From positions 1-30,018 of the forward strand of contig NZ_LGDG01000290.1 of the NCBI RefSeq assembly GCF_001279775.1: a stretch of DNA of 30,018 nt, read 5' to 3'. Source of the DNA: Streptomyces sp. MMG1533. Its GTDB lineage: Bacteria > Actinomycetota > Actinomycetes > Streptomycetales > Streptomycetaceae. Below are positions 24,531 to 30,018 of the stretch, one piece after another. The stretch's first letter is position 1. Each line of letters begins with the position of its first letter. The translations under genes were made by a program, and so were the position numbers. The notes under the pieces were generated by a model. It worked only from the letters and a program-made list of their open reading frames with translations. It was not told the DNA's origin and made no database searches.

Positions 24531-24584
24531 CGTCCCCTAGCCCTCCCTGGCACGAGGTGCCACCATGGAGGTGATCCGGGGACG
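24531..24584 (+). promoter_or_regulatory. Nested hairpin leader upstream of panB
   Basis: Three nested stems: CGTCCCC (24531-24537) with GGGGACG (24578-24584); CCTCC (24542-24546) with GGAGG (24567-24571); and TGGCAC (24548-24553) with GTGCCA (24557-24562) around GAG. The structure ends 39 bases before the panB ATG. It contains a GAGGTG ribosome-like site (24554-24559) and the start of a 13-codon ORF. It matches no riboswitch I know. Confidence 0.5.
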
Positions 24585-24606
24585 CCGTGAGGGCGCCTCG
24601 AGATGA
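24565..24606 (+). CDS. Possible 13-codon leader peptide ORF upstream of panB
   Basis: ATG at 24565 to TGA at 24604 encodes [19 protein letters not shown] lies 5 bases upstream, within and beside the loop of a perfect 6-bp hairpin. The ORF ends 17 bases before the panB ATG. It could be a regulatory leader peptide or chance; there is no evidence of translation. Confidence 0.25.
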   Translation: MEVIRGRREGASR

Positions 24607-24623
24607 CTGAAGGAGCCGTTGCA

Positions 24624-25490
24624 ATGACGCAGCTTTCGGCTGCCCGGACCAAGCCCTCCGACGGCAGCAAGGCGCTGTACGGGGGCAAGGGCACGCGCCG
24701 TATCACTGTTCGCGACATCGCCGCCGCCAAGGAGCGCGGCGAGAAGTGGCCCATGCTCACCGCGTACGACGCGATGACCGCGTCCGTCTTCGACGAGGCC
24801 GGCATCCCGGTCATGCTCGTCGGGGACTCGGCGGGCAACTGTCACCTCGGGTACGAGAGCACCGTGCCCGTCACCCTCGACGAGATGACCATGCTGTCGG
24901 CCGCGGTCGTACGGGGTACGAACCGCGCCCTGATCGTGGGCGACCTCCCCTTCGGCTCCTACCAGGAGGGTCCGGTGCAGGCGCTGCGCTCGGCGACCCG
25001 GCTGGTGAAGGAGGCCGGGGTCGGGGCCGTGAAGCTGGAGGGCGGCGAGCGGTCGCACCGGCAGATCGAGCTGCTGGTGGAGTCCGGCATCCCCGTCATG
25101 GCCCACATCGGGCTGACCCCCCAGTCCGTCAACTCCATGGGCTACCGCGTCCAGGGGCGCGGCGAGGAGGCGGCCCAGCAACTGCTGCGCGACGCGAAGG
25201 CCGTGCAGGACGCGGGGGCGTTCGCGGTGGTCCTGGAGCTGGTGCCGGCGGAGCTGGCGGCCGAGGTGACCCGGGTGCTGCACATTCCGACGGTGGGGAT
25301 CGGTGCCGGTCCCGAGACGGACGCGCAGGTGCTGGTGTGGACGGACATGCTCGGCCTGACCGGTGGGCGGGTCCCGAAGTTCGTGAAGCAGTACGCGAAT
25401 CTGCGTGAGGTCATGGGGAACGCGGCGAAGGCGTTCGCGGAGGACGTCGTGGGCAAAACGTTCCCGCTGGAAGAGCACAGCGTTCACTGA
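24624..25490 (+). CDS. panB: 3-methyl-2-oxobutanoate hydroxymethyltransferase
   Basis: PanB transfers a hydroxymethyl group from 5,10-methylene-tetrahydrofolate to alpha-ketoisovalerate, giving ketopantoate, the first committed step to pantothenate and CoA. The 288-residue chain has a family-typical layout: metal-binding aspartates D68 (LVGDSAGN) and D107 ([10 protein letters not shown]), the catalytic glutamate E205 (VLELVPAEL), and an [18 protein letters not shown] block. The ATG at 24624 has GAAGGAG 8 bases upstream; the upstream in-frame ATG at 24603 has none. It is divergent from the DHA2 exporter and followed by a strong terminator, so it is probably monocistronic. Confidence 0.97.
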   Translation: MTQLSAARTKPSDGSKALYGGKGTRRITVRDIAAAKERGEKWPMLTAYDAMTASVFDEAGIPVMLVGDSAGNCHLGYESTVPVTLDEMTMLSAAVVRGTNRALIVGDLPFGSYQEGPVQALRSATRLVKEAGVGAVKLEGGERSHRQIELLVESGIPVMAHIGLTPQSVNSMGYRVQGRGEEAAQQLLRDAKAVQDAGAFAVVLELVPAELAAEVTRVLHIPTVGIGAGPETDAQVLVWTDMLGLTGGRVPKFVKQYANLREVMGNAAKAFAEDVVGKTFPLEEHSVH

Positions 25491-25508
25491 GCCACTGCGG
25501 CACCACTG

Positions 25509-25542
25509 GCAGCCCGCCGATCTTCCCCCGTCGGCGGGCTGC
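25509..25542 (+). terminator. Rho-independent terminator after panB
   Basis: GCAGCCCGCCGA (25509-25520) pairs perfectly with TCGGCGGGCTGC (25531-25542) around a 10-base loop, 18 bases after the stop, and is followed by a short T run (CTTTTG, 25547-25552). This is the best terminator in the window. Confidence 0.9.
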
Positions 25543-25681
25543 TCGCCTTTTGCGGGTGGGCACGGGCCGGGGGTCCGGTGGCGGAGCCTCCAGGGGCGCA
25601 CGCAACAGGTGTCGGTGACCTGTAGGTGGCTGTAGGCGGGCTGTCGGTCGTTTGTCGGTCCCCCCTGACAATGTCATCCGC

Positions 25682-26707
25682 ATGACGCGAATCGACAAGA
25701 ACTCCAGTGGCGCAGGCAGCGCCGTGAACGTGCGGGGGCTGGTCAAGCACTACGGCGAGACCAAGGCGCTGGACGGGGTCGACCTGGATGTGCGGCAGGG
25801 CACCGTGATGGGGGTGCTCGGGCCGAACGGGGCCGGGAAGACCACCCTCGTGCGGATCCTGTCCACCCTGATCCAGCCCGACGCCGGCCGGGCGACCGTC
25901 GCCGGCTACGACGTCGTACGGCAGCCCCGGCAGCTGCGCCGGGTGATCGGCCTGACCGGACAGTACGCCTCCGTGGACGAGAAGCTCCCCGGCTGGGAGA
26001 ACCTCTACATGATCGGCCGCCTCCTCGACCTGCCCCGCAAGGACGCCCGCGCGCGGGCCGACGAACTCCTCGAGCGGTTCTCGCTCACCGAGGCGGCCAA
26101 GCGGCCGGCGGCGACGTACTCGGGTGGCATGCGGCGGCGCCTCGACCTGGCCGCGTCGATGATCGGCCGGCCGGTCGTGCTCTACCTCGACGAGCCCACC
26201 ACCGGTCTCGACCCGCGTACCCGCAACGAGGTGTGGGCCGAGGTCAAGCGGATGGTCGGCGAAGGTGTCACCGTCCTGCTCACCACCCAGTACATGGAGG
26301 AGGCCGAGCAGCTCGCCTCCGAGCTGACGGTCGTCGACCGCGGCAAGGTCATCGCGAACGGCGCCATCGAGGAGCTCAAGGCGAAGGTGGGCGGCCGTAC
26401 CCTGCGCATCCGCCCGCTCGACCCGCTGCAGCTGCGCCCCCTCGCCGCCTACCTCGACGAGCTCGGCATCACCGGCCTCGCGTCCACCACCGTGGACGCC
26501 GAACGCGGAGCCGCCCTCGTCCCGATCCTCAGCGACGAGCAGCTGACCGCCGTGGTCGGCGCGGTCACCGCGCGCGGCATCACGCTCTCCTCCATCACGA
26601 CCGAACTGCCCAGCCTTGACGAGGTGTTCCTGTCCCTCACCGGCCACCGCGCCAGTGCCCCGCAGGACGCCGTGCCCGCCGACGACCGCCAGGAGGTCGC
26701 TGTATGA
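25682..26707 (+). CDS. Drug-exporter ABC ATPase, DrrA type
   Basis: 341 residues: an ABC ATPase domain plus the ~100-residue C-terminal extension seen in DrrA-like drug exporters. Walker A is GPNGAGKTT (47-55), Q-loop Q94, signature YSGGMRRR (146-153), Walker B VVLYLDEPTTGLDP (165-178). At the switch position TTQYMEEAE (201-209) a Gln replaces the common His, as is usual in this subfamily. The chosen ATG at 25682 lacks a ribosome site; leaderless transcription is possible. An in-frame TTG at 25652 would add ten residues. The upstream 25600-25680 has short direct repeats (CTGTAGG and TGTCGGTC, twice each). It overlaps the permease gene as ATGA; substrate unknown. Confidence 0.92.
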   Translation: MTRIDKNSSGAGSAVNVRGLVKHYGETKALDGVDLDVRQGTVMGVLGPNGAGKTTLVRILSTLIQPDAGRATVAGYDVVRQPRQLRRVIGLTGQYASVDEKLPGWENLYMIGRLLDLPRKDARARADELLERFSLTEAAKRPAATYSGGMRRRLDLAASMIGRPVVLYLDEPTTGLDPRTRNEVWAEVKRMVGEGVTVLLTTQYMEEAEQLASELTVVDRGKVIANGAIEELKAKVGGRTLRIRPLDPLQLRPLAAYLDELGITGLASTTVDAERGAALVPILSDEQLTAVVGAVTARGITLSSITTELPSLDEVFLSLTGHRASAPQDAVPADDRQEVAV

Positions 26708-27516
26708 GCGCCGCCGCCACGACCCTCACCACGGACGCGCGGATCTCGTTGCGCGGCCATCTGCGCCACACCGGAGCGCTGGTCCGCCGCAACCTGCTGT
26801 GGATCCGCCAGGACCCGGAGTCGATGTTCGACGCCGTCCTGTTCCCGGTCATCTTCACGCTGCTGTTCGTGTACGTCTTCGGCGGGTCCATCGGGCAGTC
26901 GCTCGGCGGCGGCCAGGAGGCGTACGTCCAGTACGTCGTGCCCGGTCTGATGGCCATGATGGGCATGAACATGGCCCAGGGGGTCGGCACCGGCTTCAAC
27001 CAGGACTTCAACACCGGTGTCATGGACCGTTTCCGCTCCCTGCCGATCGGGCGCGGCTCGGTGCTGTTCGCCAAGATCGCGGTGGAACTGATGCGGATGC
27101 TGTTCGCGACCGTGGTCCTGACGATCGTCGGCGTTCTGGTGGGCTTCGACATCACCAACTGGGCCGGTCTGTTCGCCGCCGTGGGGCTGTCCGCCGTCTT
27201 CGGCTCGGCCCTGATGTGGGTGTTCCTCACCCTCGGCGTGGTGATGAAGAACGCGCAGTCCGTGCAGGCCATGGGCTTCCTGGTGCTGATGCCGCTGCAG
27301 TTCGGCTCGTCGATCTTCGCGCCGACCCAGTCGATGCCGGGCTGGCTGCAGAACTTCACCGACTACAACCCGCTGTCCTCGCTCGCGGACGCCGCACGCG
27401 GACTGATGGTCGGCGGTCCGGCCGCGGACGACGTGTGGATGACCCTGGCCTGGTCGGCTGCCCTGACGGCGGTCATGGCACCGGTCGCGATTCACAAGTT
27501 CCGCACCAAGAGCTGA
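26704..27516 (+). CDS. ABC-2 type permease, DrrB type
   Basis: 270 residues with six predicted spans after a ~45-residue cytoplasmic N-terminus. It pairs with the upstream ATPase: the ATG overlaps the ATPase stop as ATGA. The stretch FRSLPIGRGSVLFAK and later QFGSSIFAPTQSMPGWLQNF and NPLSSLADAARGLM are characteristic of DrrB-like ABC-2 permeases. Together the two form a dimer-of-pairs exporter of hydrophobic compounds. It converges on the AfsR-like gene 30 bp later, which is the only nearby regulator on that side. Confidence 0.92.
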   Translation: MSAAATTLTTDARISLRGHLRHTGALVRRNLLWIRQDPESMFDAVLFPVIFTLLFVYVFGGSIGQSLGGGQEAYVQYVVPGLMAMMGMNMAQGVGTGFNQDFNTGVMDRFRSLPIGRGSVLFAKIAVELMRMLFATVVLTIVGVLVGFDITNWAGLFAAVGLSAVFGSALMWVFLTLGVVMKNAQSVQAMGFLVLMPLQFGSSIFAPTQSMPGWLQNFTDYNPLSSLADAARGLMVGGPAADDVWMTLAWSAALTAVMAPVAIHKFRTKS

Positions 27517-27546
27517 CCCGGTGACGTGCGGCGCGGTCGGTGCGCG

Positions 27547-30018
27547 TCAGACCAGGGCGGTGGCCTCCTCGAAGGAGAGGTCGCCGCCCTCGGCGTACGC
27601 CGCCTCGTACGCCTCGTCCCCGAGCACGGCGCGGGTCCGCCGCTCGGCCCGGCCGTGTGTCTCGCGCTCCATGCCCGACATGACGTGACGAGGCGGCAGC
27701 AGAGCCTCGGCGGCGCCCATGCAGCGGGCGGCGTCACGGGCGCGCTCTCCGTCGTCGAGACCGGCGAGGGCCGTCGCGGCGGTGACCAGGTAGGAGGAGC
27801 GCATCTGCGGTGCGATGGCCAGGGACAACGGGTCGCCGGCCCGCTCCAGAGCCAGCCGGGTCTTGTCCAGAGCCTCCTCGCAGCACTCGTCCAAGGCGTC
27901 CAGCCAGGCCTCCGCCCCCAGGATGAAGGCGTCGAAGACGACGAAGTGGGCGATCCTGAACTCCTCGCGCAGCAGCCGGAGTTGCTCGCGAGCCTCGGGG
28001 ATCCGGCCGGTCATGCCGAGCCGGCCCGCGAGGAAGAGGCGGGCGGCGGGCATCGCCTCGTGGCCCGAACCCGAGCTCTCCTGGCGGTCGATGACCTCGC
28101 GCAGCAGGCGCTCGCCGCGCTCGGACTCGCCGGCCTCCAGCAGCGCGCTGCCCAGCCGGGCGGTGAGTACCGCCATCTGGGCGCGGGCGCCGAGCCGGTT
28201 CGCCTGCTCGATCGCCGCCTCGTAGTCGGCGGCGGCCAGCTGGTACTCACCCTGGCGTTCACGGGCCTCGGCCCGCGCGGAGAGCGCCTCGGCGGTGCCC
28301 CACAGGTCTCCGAGACGCCGGTAGATCTCCAGCGACTCGTCGGCGTCGCGGGCCGCGTCGCCCGCCCAGTCGGTGCGGTTGGCGAGCATCTGGGCGCGCA
28401 TGTGCAGGCCGGCGGCGAGTTCCCACTCGTGGCCCGGGGCGGCGCGGCAGGTGCGGACGGCGGCGTCGACGATCTCGCGCACCCGGCCGATGTCGCCGGA
28501 GAGCATGACGGCGAAGAACCAGAGGGAGCCAGGGGTACGGCAGGTCTGCGGCATGCCGGGTTCGTAGGTCCGGGCGATGGCGCGCAGCTTCTCCTGCGCC
28601 TCGGGGGTCTGCCAGGCGTCCAACTCCGTGTCCATACAGGCGAGATGGACGAGGGGGCGGCGCGGCGAACCGGCTCGGCGAAGGGGTCGGGGCCGAGGGT
28701 CTGCGCCTCGCGCGACCACTGGCGGGCGACCAGGCGCAGATCGCGCATCTGCCAGTACCAGCACATCGACAGGACCAGACAGAGCGCCTCCTGCTCGTCG
28801 CCCACCGCGACGGCGTGGTGCAGGGCGAGCCGGATGTTCTCGCCCTCGCGCTCCAGCCGTCCGATGGCGGCGATCTGGCCGTGGCCGCGCAGCAACCGGT
28901 CGGTGGTGCGGGCGAGTTCGCGGTAGTACGTCAGATGCGCGCGCTCGGCCTCCTCGCGGGCGCCGGCCTCGTCGAGTCGTTCGCCCGCGTACTCGGCGAC
29001 GGTCTCCAGGAGCCGGTAGCGCATGCCTTCCTCGCCCGAAGGGGCGGCCACGACAAGGGACTTGTCGACGAGTGAGCCGAGCGCGTCGAAGGCGGCGGGC
29101 CCGCACACGGCCTCGGCGGCGGCGAGGTCGCAGCCTCCTGCGAACACGGACAGCCGCCGCAGTACGTCCCGTTCGCCCTCGTCGAGCAGTTCCCAGGACC
29201 AGTCGACGACGGCCCTGAGCGTCTGCTGGCGGGGCAGGACGGTACGGCTGCCGGAGGTGAGCAGCCGGAAGCGGTCGTCGAGCCGGTCGGCTATCTGACG
29301 TGGGGTCAGCATGCGCAGCCGGGCGGCGGCGAGCTCGATGGCGAGGGGCAGACCGTCCAGGCGTCGGCAGATCTCGGCACAGGACTCGGGATCGTCCTCG
29401 ACCCGGAAGCCGGACCTGGCCGCGGCCCCGCGCTCGGCGAGCAGCCTGAGCGCGACGGGTTCCGGCAACGGCTCCACGGGCCGCAGCAACTCCCCCGGTA
29501 CGCCCAGGGGTTCACGGCTGGTGGCCAGCACCGTCAGACCGGGGCAGCGCTCCAGCAACTCCTCCACCAGTCGGGCGGCGGTCTCGACGACGTGCTCGCA
29601 GTTGTCGAGGATCAGCAGCATGCGGCGCCTGCCGCAGTGCTCGGTGAGCCGCTCCACGGGATCGTCGTGCCGCTCGCCCCCGGCCCGCATCGCCTCCGCC
29701 CCGGCGCCGTACAACACGGTCTCCCGCGCCCCTACGGCGGTCAGCACGGCCTCCGGTACGGCGTCCGGGTCGTCCACGGGCGCGAGCTCGGCCAGCCACA
29801 CCCCGTCCTGCGCCGCGTCCCGCACAACCTCCGCGGCCTCCTGCGAGAGCCGCGTCTTCCCGGCCCCACCGGGCCCGAGCAGGGTGACGAGCCGGGCGCC
29901 GGCGAGATCACCCCGGATGGCCTCGATGTCGGCTTCCCGACCGACGAAGGAGGTGAGGCGGGCGCGGAGGTTGCCGGGGGGTGGGGAGTCGGGGGTGGTG
30001 AGGGGTGTGGCGGGGGGC
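27547..30018 (-). pseudogene. AfsR-like NB-ARC/TPR transcriptional regulator, apparently frameshifted and cut by the window edge
   Basis: From the right edge leftwards: a Pro/Thr-rich linker, RARLTSFVGREADIEAI, Walker A GPGGAGKT (near 29870), Walker B LLILDNCEHV (near 29610), VLATSREPLG and GLPLAIELAAAR. These are the NB-ARC-type ATPase blocks of AfsR/SARP and related regulators; the usual DNA-binding N-terminus would be beyond base 30018. A winged-helix-like region and a long TPR-like helical domain follow to the stop at 27547. Coding signal, with high third-position GC, changes frame near 28655: upstream residues end PDPFAEPVRRAAP, and the continuation LVHLACMDTELDAWQ is in another frame. 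One extra C in the coding-strand run (plus strand G5 at 28653-28657) would join them. It could be a real mutation, a sequencing error, or two cistrons. Confidence 0.75.
28653..28657 (-). other. Apparent 1-base deletion (frameshift) site in the AfsR-like gene
   Basis: A run of five G on the plus strand. Reading the minus strand, six C would give GCC GCC CCC CTC GTC CAT and join both coding halves in frame. The upstream frame stays open without family-like sequence down to 28011, and the downstream frame is open upstream to 29106, so stop codons do not reveal the break; only protein character does. No ribosome site precedes the first in-frame ATG after the break (28634). Confidence 0.7.

Noticed and set aside
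24506..24560. Known riboswitch (B12, TPP or SAM type) in the exporter/panB spacer
   Set aside because: None of the conserved boxes of those classes is visible; only the nested stems can be supported.
27547..28634. A separate downstream gene starting at ATG 28634 instead of a frameshift
   Set aside because: No ribosome site precedes it, and family-like sequence (LVHLAC) continues in that frame just upstream of the ATG, so a broken single gene fits better.

Overview
The window is very GC-rich. Its genes use G or C at nearly every third codon position, and GTG starts and 4-base ATGA or GTGA overlaps are frequent. The gene set (glnE, a glnA2-type ligase, a glutamine-dependent NAD synthase, panB, a Drr-type ABC exporter and an AfsR-like regulator) fits the chromosome of a Streptomyces or a close relative. 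I see no rRNA, tRNA, CRISPR array, insertion sequence or phage gene, so this looks like core chromosome with small accessory patches.

Region 1 (1-7122) holds a cut-off LysR regulator divergent from an EamA/DMT permease, then on the minus strand a lipoprotein gene and glnE (GS adenylyltransferase). Facing right is a short cassette: a LuxR-type HTH remnant, a PPOX-class flavoprotein and a VOC/glyoxalase protein. It converges on glnA2 at a strong bidirectional hairpin.

Region 2 (7123-14193) has glnA2, a palindrome-rich divergent spacer, a translationally coupled DUF3105-DUF305 pair of membrane-anchored proteins, a secreted S53 (sedolisin/kumamolisin-like) pro-peptidase with two perfect palindromes in its leader, and nadE, which is probably leaderless.

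Region 3 (14233-19600) is the most unusual part. Four minus-strand genes are fused by ATGA, ATGA and TAG-ATG junctions. In transcription order they encode a single-pass protein with a Pro/Ser/Thr-rich ectodomain, a PrsW-like intramembrane protease, a small Cys-pair membrane protein with an acidic tail, and a 766-residue secreted, C-terminally anchored protein of unknown function. Behind its start lies about 660 bp without a convincing gene. That gap contains four 22-bp tandem repeats enclosed by perfect 12-bp inverted arms.

Region 4 (19493-24623) has a DHA1 exporter behind a 10-12-10 palindrome, a membrane-anchored endonuclease/exonuclease/phosphatase-fold protein, and a DHA2 drug exporter-TetR pair with a 21-bp operator-like palindrome in front and a 10-bp hairpin between the two genes.

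Region 5 (24531-30018) has panB with a nested-hairpin leader and a 13-codon upstream ORF, a strong terminator, a DrrA/DrrB-type ABC exporter, and a convergent AfsR-like ATPase/TPR regulator. That regulator runs off the right edge and carries an apparent 1-base frameshift in a run of five G.
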